NCBI GenBank assembly: GCA_001313065.1
Contig: BBFD01000238.1
Span: 1 to 6,154, forward strand
Reading direction: 5' to 3'
Length of the DNA: 6,154 bases
From: Silvimonas sp. JCM 19000
GTDB taxonomy: Bacteria; Pseudomonadota; Gammaproteobacteria; Burkholderiales; Chitinibacteraceae
Shown piece by piece: positions 1 to 6,154 of the stretch (positions within the stretch are counted from its first letter, which is position 1; every line of letters begins with the position of its first letter). The notes under the pieces are model-generated. The model saw only the letters and a list, made by a program, of their open reading frames with translations, did no database searches and had not been told where the DNA came from. The position numbers were made by a program, and so were the translations under genes.

Positions 1-96
1 CCCACCCCCACGCCTGGCCCGACGCCTGCGCCTACACCGGTTCCCACGCCGACCCCGGTGCCTACACCCGGCCCGACACCGACGCCTACCCCGGTC
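1..96 (+). repeat. Pro-X dipeptide linker, 16 perfect repeats
   Basis: Every odd codon of the 32 is proline; the partners are Thr, Gly, Ala or Val, with Thr the commonest. The run may extend upstream. An 18-codon (54-base) period is visible, with related blocks at 7-27 and 61-81, so it probably grew by duplication. Pro-X runs form stiff extended rods, as in the Pro-rich part of TonB. Here it probably acts as a spacer holding the following segment away from whatever lies N-terminal. The spacer role is inference; the repeat is directly visible. Confidence 0.9.
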
Positions 97-1101
97 GATA
101 ACATCGTTTATTACAACAATGCCGTGGTGCTTAACCGGACCGCCGAATTTATCGTCATGGACGGACTGACCTATCGCTACGAGCCCGACGGCGCCAATTA
201 CAAATTAACCCTGGTCGCCAGCCGCCCCGGTGCGCCGTTAGCAAATAACGAAGTGCTGTATACCAATAGCCAGAACTGGCTGGTGGATAACTCCACCACG
301 CCGCCCACCTTGATCGTGCAGGGCAAAGATGCGGATGGCGTGTATTGGGCGCTGGATCGACAAGGACGGCTGATCCACGCCACGGCGTCGAGCGTGGTGC
401 AGGTGGGCGACTACACCCAGGCCAGCGCCGCCAGCGCCAACGCCGACGGCCCGGATACCGTGGCAGTGATCGTGGTCGGTGGGCAGACGCAAACCAGCAT
501 CAGCGACGGTATCAGCGCCGCAGCGGGTGGTACCGGCGTGCATGTGGACGGCAACGCCGCCCAGGTCGAAGTGGCCGGTGAAACCCGCAGCAGTGGCACG
601 GGCTCCAGCGGCGTCGAAGTAAATGGTGATAGCGCTGCGGTGGTGGTCGACCAGATCAGCGCGGGCGAGGGTGGCAGTGGCGTGGTCATCAATGGCGACG
701 CGGCCAGCGTCGATAACAAAGGCGCCAATGTGCCGATGGCAGCGGCAGCACCGCCACCGTCATCACCGGGGATAACGCGCAAGTCAATAACGGCGGCAAC
801 ACCATCAGCAATGGCGGCAGCGGTACCGCAATCAGCGGTAACGACGCCCGCGTCATTAACGCAGGCGGCAACACCATCAGCGGCGACGCCAGCACCGGCA
901 CCGCCATCAGCGGCAATGGCGCCAGCATCATCAATCAAGGCGACGCCAGCGTCAGCGGCAACGGCAGCAGTGCCGCCAGCATCACCGGTGACCACGCCAG
1001 CGTCATCAATGAAGGCAAGACCACGGTCAGCGGTGACAGTAGCGGCACGGTGGTTAACGGCGACAATGCGGTCGTCAGCAACGATGGTGGCATTAGCGTG
1101 A
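1..1101 (+). CDS. N-terminal part of a giant autotransporter adhesin, 5' partial, frame broken near 733
   Basis: This frame is open from the first base, so the gene begins upstream; the GTG at 58 sits inside a Pro-X repeat, has no ribosome binding site and is not a credible start. Seen in order: a Pro-X linker (1-96), an unrecognised segment of about 115 residues (97-447), and the first Gly-rich repeats with motifs such as GVEVNGD and GVVINGD. To about base 732 the protein keeps the repeat pattern (SVDNKGANV). After that the same frame becomes an Ala/Pro/Ser/Thr-rich tail ending at TGA 1099-1101, while the repeat pattern continues in the frame starting at base 3. The tail from about 733 is therefore read out of frame. 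The native product is inferred to be the exported N-terminal portion of a surface passenger domain. If the break is real, this allele makes a short product with no membrane anchor. The family is clear; the exact role as adhesin is inference. Confidence 0.75.
   Translation, partial: PTPTPGPTPAPTPVPTPTPVPTPGPTPTPTPVDNIVYYNNAVVLNRTAEFIVMDGLTYRYEPDGANYKLTLVASRPGAPLANNEVLYTNSQNWLVDNSTTPPTLIVQGKDADGVYWALDRQGRLIHATASSVVQVGDYTQASAASANADGPDTVAVIVVGGQTQTSISDGISAAAGGTGVHVDGNAAQVEVAGETRSSGTGSSGVEVNGDSAAVVVDQISAGEGGSGVVINGDAASVDNKGANVPMAAAAPPPSSPGITRKSITAATPSAMAAAVPQSAVTTPASLTQAATPSAATPAPAPPSAAMAPASSIKATPASAATAAVPPASPVTTPASSMKARPRSAVTVAARWLTATMRSSATMVALA
97..447 (+). other. Unrecognised N-terminal segment between Pro-X linker and solenoid
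   Basis: About 115 residues with a composition unlike the rest of the passenger. It contains many aromatic and hydrophobic residues (VDNIVYYNNAVV, GLTYRYEPDG, YTNSQNWLVDN, DGVYWALDRQGRLIHA) and few Gly-rich turns. The alternation of short hydrophobic stretches with turns suggests a small compact beta domain. I do not recognise the family. Its place between a rigid Pro-rich rod and the solenoid is where a ligand-binding head or a solenoid cap could sit; both are inferences. The last 15 or so residues, rich in Ala, Ser and Asn, look like a lead-in to the repeats. Confidence 0.5.
730..737 (+). other. Reading-frame break (one base missing) in the autotransporter gene
   Basis: Upstream codons give KGANV ending with GTG 730-732; the repeat pattern resumes as DGSGSTATVITG with GAT at 735-737. 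Two bases (CC, 733-734) separate them, so one base has been lost or two gained. The upstream frame stops at 1099-1101, and the downstream frame is closed by TAA at 714-716, so the switch must lie between 717 and 1098; the repeat pattern places it at about 733. No long homopolymer or canonical X-XXY-YYZ slippery heptamer is present at the junction, so programmed ribosomal frameshifting is unlikely. A sequencing error or a genuine mutation remain. Confidence 0.85.
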
Positions 1102-4100
1102 GCGAGGGCGGCACCGGTACCGAAGTCAAAGGTGACGCGGCACAAATCACCAACAAGGGCGAAACCAGCGCCAGCGGCAACGGCTCGGTGATTACCGACA
1201 TCGGCGGCAACAACGCCGTGGTCAATAACGAGGGCCATACCATCGCCGGCGACGGCGGCACCGGCACCCGCATCAGCGGCGACAGCGCTGTTATCAACAA
1301 CAACGGCATCACCGATGTCAGCGCCGGCGGCACCGGTCTGGTGATTACCGGCAATGACGCCAGCGTCAACAACACCGGCGACGCGACTGCCAGCGGCCAG
1401 GCTGCGGTGGCGGCCGAGATTACCGGTGATCGCGCCGTGGTGGTTATCAGCGGCAAGACCGAGGTGGCGGCGGGCGCCACCGGCACGGCGGTGTCGGGCG
1501 ACGATGCCAGCATCAGCAGCAAGGGCGGTACTGTCGTCAGCGGCGAAGGCAGCACCGGCACCGCCATTACCGGCAACGGCGCCAAAGTCGACAACACCGG
1601 CACCAGCGTGATTGCGGCGGGCGGTATAGGCACCCGGGTAGATGGTCAGAACGCCGTCATCACAGATGCCAGCACCACCGGCGTCAGCGATACCGGCTCG
1701 ACCGGTACGGTGATTAACGGCAACGCCGCCCGGGTGACTGAGACCGGGGACCTGAAGGTGGAGCAAGGCGCATCAGGCGTGGTGGTGGCGGGCAACGATA
1801 CCGTGCTGAATCTGGATGGCACGCCGGAAAAGCCGATGGTGCTGGACATCAGCGGGGCCGCCAAGGGCGTGGTGGTGGGCGGCGTGGGCACGCAGTTGCT
1901 GATCAACAATGTAAACGCGGGCGTCAGCGACGCAGATTCCACCGCGGTCGAGATTACCGGCAACAACACGGTTGCTTCGCTGGCGGGCGAAATCAATGTC
2001 GGCAACGGTGCCCGCGGCATCGTCATCAGTGGCGACAACACCAGCACCACCGCCACGCTGGCTGGGGTGATCAATGTGGCCAGCGGCGGGCGCGGCATCG
2101 TCATCAATGGCAGCAACTCCAACACCTCGACCGCCGCCACCATCAATGTGCAGGACGCCACTTCGGTCGGTATTGAAATCAATGCGCCCAATACCGACCC
2201 GGATGCCAAAACCACGGTCGGCAATACCGGCGATATCAACGTCAAACTGAACGGCACCGGCGCCTTGATCAGTAGTGATCACGCCGCAGTCACGCTGAAT
2301 GGCAATGTCAATGTCACCGGGGTGGCCGACGCGGCCAATGTGATGCAAGGCGGCACCGGCGTGAGCGTGATCGGCAATAACGGCACGGTGCGGCTGGATG
2401 GCAACGTCAATATCGGCATGATCTTGCCTGCCGACGTGGTGCCCACGCACGTGGTTGCGGTGGTGCCTGGCGTGTCGGTGAGCGGCAATAACAACCAGGT
2501 GGTGGTGGCGGGGCAGATCAATCTGGATCAGGAAGGGCAGGTCAACAGTGTGGCCGAGGATGGCTATAACTGGCGCGGCCTGATGGTCACCGGGGCGGGC
2601 AACAATGTGACGGTGCAGGGCGGCATCAATGTGCGCGTCAATTCGCCGGTTTACAACGAAGCCATCCTGCAGCAAGGCATTTATATCGACGGTGCCAACA
2701 GCGTGACACTGAGCGGTACCTCCAGCGTCTACAACAATATCGGCATGCTGGAGCAAACCGCGCTGGCCTATGTCGTTGGGGGGGGCCATTTACAGCTCGA
2801 TGCCAATGCAAAAGTGGCGATTACCTCGCTGACGCCGCTGGCCCCCGGCGGGAATGTAAACCTGCCGGTCTTTGTCGCCGTGGGCACTGATTCGGTTGTC
2901 AGCAACGCCGGCATCATCGATGAAACCGGCAGCAGTGAGCCCGGCCGCGTGCTGCGCGCCTATTCCTGGGGCCATCTGGAAAACACCGAGACCGGACAGA
3001 TTATCGGGCGGCGCACCGCCGCCAGCAGCACGCATTCGGGTTATATGATGCGCGCCGATAACCTTGGCACGGCCACCAATTCGGGGCTGCTGGATGTTAA
3101 AAGCGGCATGAATTCGTTTTCCGTGGTGACCCTGGGCTTGTCGGCAGATACGGCCAGCGTCACCAATACCGCAACCGGGCGCATCGTTATGGCGGGGATG
3201 GCGCTCTATGGCATGGAAGCGTTCGGCAACACGGCGCGCGCGCTTAATCAGGGCACGATCAGCCTGGACGGTTTTATCCAGACCGATAGCGGCAAGACTG
3301 CGGTGACCACCTCCGACAAAACGTCGAGCCAGCGCGGTGCAGCCATCAGCAGCTCGGTGACGGGCGCCCAGGCCACCAACACCGGCTCGGTTCTGGTCAG
3401 CAACTCGGGCTATGGCATGCTGGCAACCAACGGCGGGACCGTCATCAATCAAGGCCAGATCACCTTGTCGGCCGACCCCGAAACGGTGGCCGACGGCACG
3501 GCCACCCAGGTGGTGGGGATGGGCGCGTTTGGTGGCGGCACCGCGATAAACGACACCACAGGCGTGATCACCATCAACAGCAGCATCGCGCGCGCGTTTT
3601 ATAACGACGGCGCTGCGGGCAGTCTGATCGTCAATAACGGCCGCATCATCCTCGGCGACGGGGTCGACCCGGCGGCCGACAACAGCGCTACCACCACGCT
3701 GCAGCAATACGCCGATGGCAGCGTGCTGGCCGCGGCCGCGACCACCACCACCTTGTCGCAGGCGGTGGGTACACCATATGCCGCCAGCAGCCCGGTCAAT
3801 GTCAGCAATGCCGGTACGGTGAGCGGCGCGTCATTCAATGTGTTTGCCCAAGGCGTGCTGACCAATGCCAGTACCGGCGTGATCAACACGCCGATCAGCC
3901 TGAAAGGCGGCAGCCTGATCAACCAGGGCACGGTCAACGCGGTGACCGGTTCGGCGGGTAGCAACTTTAATAACAGCGGCACCATGAACGGCACGCCGTC
4001 ATTCACCGATATGACGGTGATCAACAGCGGCACCCTCAATCAAGCCCCGCAGATTTACGGCAGCAGCACGCTGTTCAACAACAGCGGCGGCATCATTCAC

Positions 4101-6154
4101 AAAGGCTTCCGCACTTATAAGGCCGCCAGCACGCTCGACAACCATGGCACCGTCATCATGGATGGCGGCTCGGATATCTGGATGTCGGGCGGAGGCACGG
4201 CAATCAACGAAGCCGATGGCACTTTCAGTGCAGTGTCTGGCCGCAATTTCCAGGGTGATAACGGTGCCGTGTTGTATAACCTGGGCCTGATCAGCAGCGA
4301 TGGCAGCCAGAACACGCGTGCGGCTTTGGCGGTGGGGTCCGGCGACAAGAACTACATCATCAACGGCGGCACCATCACCCAGACTGCGGGCAACAGCAAT
4401 CTGATCCGTGATGTCTCTACTTCCAGCAACGCCGACATGTTCTGGAACCAGCCCACGGGCATCGTCAACTTCAAGGCCGGAGCGACCGGCAGGGCGGCGG
4501 TCAGCTTTACCTATGCGGGCAATGTCGCGGTCAATGACGGCATATTGAATGTGAACGGCAATGGCGCCGTCGGCATGCAGGCGGACAGCACGGCGCAGAT
4601 GGTCAACAACGGCACCATCAATGTCGGCACGGCGGGCAATCCGGCCGCAGCCACCAATCTGGTGGCGATGCAGCTGGCGTCCGGGGCGCAGGATGCGGCA
4701 GTCATCGAGAACGATGGCGTGATCAATGTGTATGCCAATAACTCGTTTGCCTTCAGTCGGCTGGGCGCGAGCGGGCATGTGGTGAATACCGGCACCATCA
4801 GCATTGATCCGGCGACGACCGGTTCCGGCATACTCAAGCAGCCTGAGGTGGTGCTGGAAACGGCCAAGGTGGCAACCTACACCTTGCCGCCGGTGCCGAC
4901 CCCACCGCCCGCGCCGGCAGCGCTCACCGCCGCCAGCACCGCCACAGCGCGCAATGTGATCAGCCAGTATGTGGTCGGCACCACTGCAGCCGGGACGGCT
5001 GGCACCTTGCAGGTCAGCCATGCTGATCTGAACACGGTGGCGGTCAACACCGGCTTTACCGCAGGCACGGCCGCCAAGGCGGTGAAGTTTGCCGGGGTGG
5101 TGCAGGGCAGTGACATCACCGGGGCGCAGAATATCGCGTCGACCACGCCGGTGTGGCAGGCAGTGGCCACCACCACGGCGCAGGGGGTGGATGTGACCAT
5201 GACCAAGGTGCCGTACCAGAAGCTGGTGGGCAGCGATCTGCAAACCGCGGCCAGCGCACTTGAATCTGCCTACACCAACAATGCCGTGTTCGAGAGCCTG
5301 AACCTGGCCAGCGCCGACGAGGTGGCGGAAGGCATCCGCCAGATCAGCGGTGCCGGCTTTGGCCGGGCGCTGGATCAGACCCGGGTGCTGGCCAATCGCT
5401 TTGACATGATGGGCGAGCGCCTGATCGAGGATCCGCTCAGCGGCATCGGCTTCAATATGGTGACGCAAGGCAGCGTGGGCTCGCAGCTGGACGGGGCGCA
5501 ATACGATATGGCGATGCTGTCGCAACGCTTCAAACCGTCGAACGACAGCGCCTTGCTGGTCAAATACGGCCGGGCGCGGCTGGGTAGCGGCAGCCACACG
5601 TCTGACAACGGCAATCTCACCGGCAACAGCCAGTACGCGGCGCTGACCTATACCCGGCCGGTGGGCGCAGGCCTGCAACTGCAGGCCGATGCGCAGTGGC
5701 AACTCAACCAGCTGCAGACGCATCGCGCGCTCAACTTCGGCGACGTGCACCAGAGCGCCACCGCCGATAACGGCCAGCAACAACTGGCGGCCAATGTGCA
5801 GCTGGACCATACCTATCACGCGGGCAACTGGCAGATTGCGCCCGCCATCGGCATGGCCTGGCGGCAAACGCGCGATGACGCCGTGGCGGAATCGGGGGCA
5901 GACCTGTACAACCTCAACGTCACCGGCAACACCAGCAGCGCGCTGGATATGCTGGCAGGCATCCGCCTGAGCTACGCCGACCAGAACGGCTGGAACGGCC
6001 ACTTCAATCTGCTGGGCGGGCCGAGCCTGCTGTACCGCAGCGGCATCCGCAGCGCCACGTTGCCGGGTGCGCCGCAAGCGCAATTCCTGCTGGCGGCGAA
6101 TGGGCAACGCAGTCCGTTTAATTACAGCAGCACCTTGGGCGTGGATTACCAGAG
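735..6154 (+). CDS. Giant autotransporter adhesin: main passenger and C-terminal beta-barrel, 3' partial
   Basis: This frame is open from 717 (just after TAA 714-716) to the window end, over 1,800 codons without a stop. It continues the repeats of the upstream segment directly and is part of the same gene. The passenger comprises about 24-residue solenoid repeats to 1778, longer degenerate rungs to 2900, and N-x-G-x-I/V turns to 4806. A Pro-rich hinge, a junction region, a linker helix and amphipathic strands of a type Va beta-barrel follow; the last strands and the aromatic C-terminal residue are beyond the window. No cysteine codon is seen. The expected role is a self-secreting outer-membrane protein whose fibrous passenger is displayed on the surface for adhesion or aggregation; target and processing cannot be read from the sequence. 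No convincing independent start exists: the first in-frame ATG is at 1836, inside the solenoid, with no ribosome binding site. Expression thus depends on the frame being restored near 733. Confidence 0.85.
792..881 (+). repeat. 18-base perfect direct repeat in adjacent solenoid units
   Basis: The block GGCGGCAACACCATCAGC occurs at 792-809 and again at 864-881, exactly 72 bases (24 codons) apart and in the same frame, encoding GGNTIS both times. It is the clearest DNA-level trace of recent unit duplication in the array. Copies this close could recombine to remove or add one 24-residue rung without breaking the frame. Confidence 0.85.
1779..2900 (+). other. Middle passenger: long degenerate solenoid rungs
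   Basis: The regular 24-residue array gives way to rungs of about 24 to 37 residues. They keep a G-N-N type turn followed by a short strand and G-x-[IV]-N-V (for example EITGNNTVASLAGEINV, SVIGNNGTVRLDGNVNI, VTGAGNNVTVQGGINV). Longer insertions between turns, such as MILPADVVPTHVVAVVPG near 2418-2470, would protrude as loops from a solenoid. These loops are the most likely places for specific contacts, by analogy with other autotransporter passengers. The zone also contains the G8 tract. From about 2790 the repeat signal fades. Confidence 0.6.
2778..2785 (+). repeat. Run of eight G inside the coding region
   Basis: This is the longest single-base run I see in the window. It lies in frame in VVGGGH, so the gene is 'on' with respect to this tract. 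Reading the other frames shows that loss of one G would give a stop at TGA 2830-2832, and gain of one G a stop at TGA 2888-2890. Runs of G or C in surface-protein genes are known sites of slipped-strand phase variation, but eight is at the short end, so variability is only a possibility. Confidence 0.6.
2901..4806 (+). repeat. Passenger zone of N-x-G-x-I/V ('NxGTI') turns, about 20 or more
   Basis: Motifs of the type [VLAF]-x-N-x-G-x-[IVL] recur from SNAGIID (2901) to VNTGTISID (about 4782-4806). Examples are TNSGLLDV, LNQGTISL, TNTGSVLV, INQGQITL, VNNGRIIL, INQGTVNA, INSGTLNQ, DNHGTVIM, INGGTITQ, VNNGTINV and ENDGVINV. Spacing is irregular, mostly 20 to 60 residues, unlike the tight N-terminal array. 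This turn-strand motif is widespread in autotransporter and haemagglutinin passengers and fits a beta-helix with large loops. It marks a second repeat family within the same passenger. Confidence 0.75.
4887..4919 (+). other. Short Pro-rich hinge between passenger and junction
   Basis: The segment reads PPVPTPPPAPA, seven prolines in eleven residues, directly after the last NxGTI turns. It would interrupt the beta-helix and is probably a flexible or exposed hinge. It mirrors in miniature the Pro-X linker at the N-terminal end. A processing site nearby is possible but nothing specific marks one. Confidence 0.7.
4950..5260 (+). other. Junction / probable autochaperone region before the barrel
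   Basis: About 100 residues with beta-strand character (NVISQYVVGT, TLQVSHADLN, KAVKFAGVVQ, QGVDVTMTKVPYQ) leading into an Ala-rich helix (DLQTAASALESAY). Classical autotransporters often show this order just before the barrel: a strand with V-x-x-T/K-x-P/x-Y followed by a helix near 'A..AL'. Such regions start folding of the passenger at the cell surface and the helix leads into the barrel pore. Assignment is by pattern and position only. Confidence 0.55.
5364..6154 (+). other. Autotransporter beta-barrel translocator domain, 3' truncated by window
   Basis: A helical linker (RALDQTRVLANRFDMMGERL) is followed by alternating amphipathic strands: YDMAMLSQRF (from 5502), SALLVKYGRARLG, NSQYAALTYTRP, GLQLQADAQWQL, QQLAANVQLDHTY, WQIAPAIGMAWRQ, ALDMLAGIRLSYAD, WNGHFNLLGGPSLLYRSG and FNYSSTLGVDYQ. 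About nine strands are visible; the type Va family (Pfam Autotransporter, PF03797) has twelve, so roughly three strands and the terminal aromatic residue lie beyond the window. The domain inserts in the outer membrane through the BAM complex and carries the passenger out. Confidence 0.85.

Larger units (their letters stand above)
451..1778 (+). repeat. Tandem array of about 17 solenoid repeats of 23-27 residues
   Basis: A first degenerate copy begins near 451. Regular units follow from about 529, with consensus GT-x-[IV]-[ST]-G-[ND]-x-A-x-[VI]-x-N-x-G-x-T-x-[VA]-S-x-G-G. Clear examples are AISGNDARVINAGG (from 828), AISGNGASIINQGD (from 903) and VITGNDASVNNTGD. Spacing is near 72-75 bases. 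The frame changes at about 733 while the pattern carries on. One short hydrophobic strand, an Asn/Gly turn and a second strand per unit fit one rung per repeat of a right-handed beta-solenoid, as in many autotransporter passengers. Near-identical DNA between units indicates growth by tandem duplication. The fold is inferred from pattern only. Confidence 0.8.

Noticed and set aside
58..60. GTG as a translation start
   Set aside because: It lies inside the Pro-X run, the frame is open upstream to base 1, and no ribosome binding site precedes it.
700..740. Programmed ribosomal frameshift site
   Set aside because: Between TAA 714-716 and the junction there is no canonical slippery heptamer, and the AAC AAA codons are not preceded by a base that allows clean re-pairing one base back.
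733..1101. Ala/Pro/Ser/Thr-rich C-terminal tail in the frame starting at base 1, resembling a second linker
   Set aside because: The solenoid repeat pattern continues in the other frame over exactly these bases. The Pro/Ala richness is what GCC/ACC/AGC-rich repeat DNA yields when read one base off.
1080..1360. RTX calcium-binding repeats (GGxGxDxUx)
   Set aside because: Gly-Gly-x-Gly turns are present but the Asp at the calcium-binding position and the nonapeptide rhythm are missing; the export signal is an autotransporter barrel, not a type I tail.
451..1778. CRISPR array or non-coding tandem repeat
   Set aside because: Units are degenerate at DNA level, lack distinct spacers and conserve a protein pattern with a period that is a multiple of three.
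3999..6107. Open frame of about 700 codons on the - strand, with further long - strand open frames at 2790-3707, 1773-2789 and 411-1766
   Set aside because: All are in the antisense phase aligned codon-for-codon with the + strand frame that starts at base 3. Antisense stops there need sense TTA, CTA or TCA codons, which this gene rarely uses. The products are His/Arg/Ala/Val-rich with no recognisable domain, while the + strand reading is a clear autotransporter.
5364..6154. Trimeric (YadA-type) autotransporter anchor
   Set aside because: More than 200 residues with about nine strands are already visible, whereas a YadA anchor has about four strands per chain after a coiled-coil stalk, which is absent.

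Overview
This window lies entirely inside one very large gene on the + strand, encoding a giant type V (autotransporter) surface protein of a Gram-negative bacterium. Neither end is present. The start codon, signal sequence and promoter lie upstream of base 1. The last strands of the outer-membrane barrel and the stop codon lie beyond base 6154. Base composition is GC-rich (about 60% by eye) with strong preference for GGC, AAC, AGC, ACC, CTG and GTG codons, which fits a beta- or gammaproteobacterium. I cannot name the genus. There is no intergenic DNA, RNA gene, promoter or terminator.

Layout, N- to C-terminal: a perfect Pro-X dipeptide linker (1-96); an aromatic-containing segment of about 115 residues with no family I recognise (97-447); an array of about 17 Gly/Asn/Thr-rich repeats of roughly 24 residues, predicted to be a beta-solenoid (451-1778); longer, more degenerate rungs (1779-2900); a third zone of N-x-G-x-I/V 'NxGTI' turns at irregular spacing (2901-4806); a short Pro-rich hinge (4887-4919); a junction and probable autochaperone segment (about 4950-5260); then a linker helix and about nine strands of an autotransporter beta-barrel (5364-6154, cut by the window end). 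No cysteine codon appears in roughly 2,050 codons of the composite reading, as is usual for passengers secreted this way. The expected path is Sec export of the whole chain, barrel insertion by the BAM complex, and the passenger folding outside the cell as a long filament, most plausibly an adhesin or biofilm factor.

The main anomaly is a break in the reading frame. Bases 1 to about 732 are coding in the frame starting at base 1. From about 735 the same repeat pattern continues in the frame starting at base 3, which then stays open to the window end. As written, translation from upstream would leave the repeats at about 733 and stop at 1099-1101, before most of the passenger and all of the barrel. 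One missing base near 733 explains this. It is either a real inactivating or phase-off mutation or a sequence error. A run of eight G at 2778-2785, in frame here, is a second place where a one-base slip would switch the protein off.

I found no separate, previously undescribed multi-gene system. The near-continuous long open frames on the - strand are codon-usage shadows of this gene.
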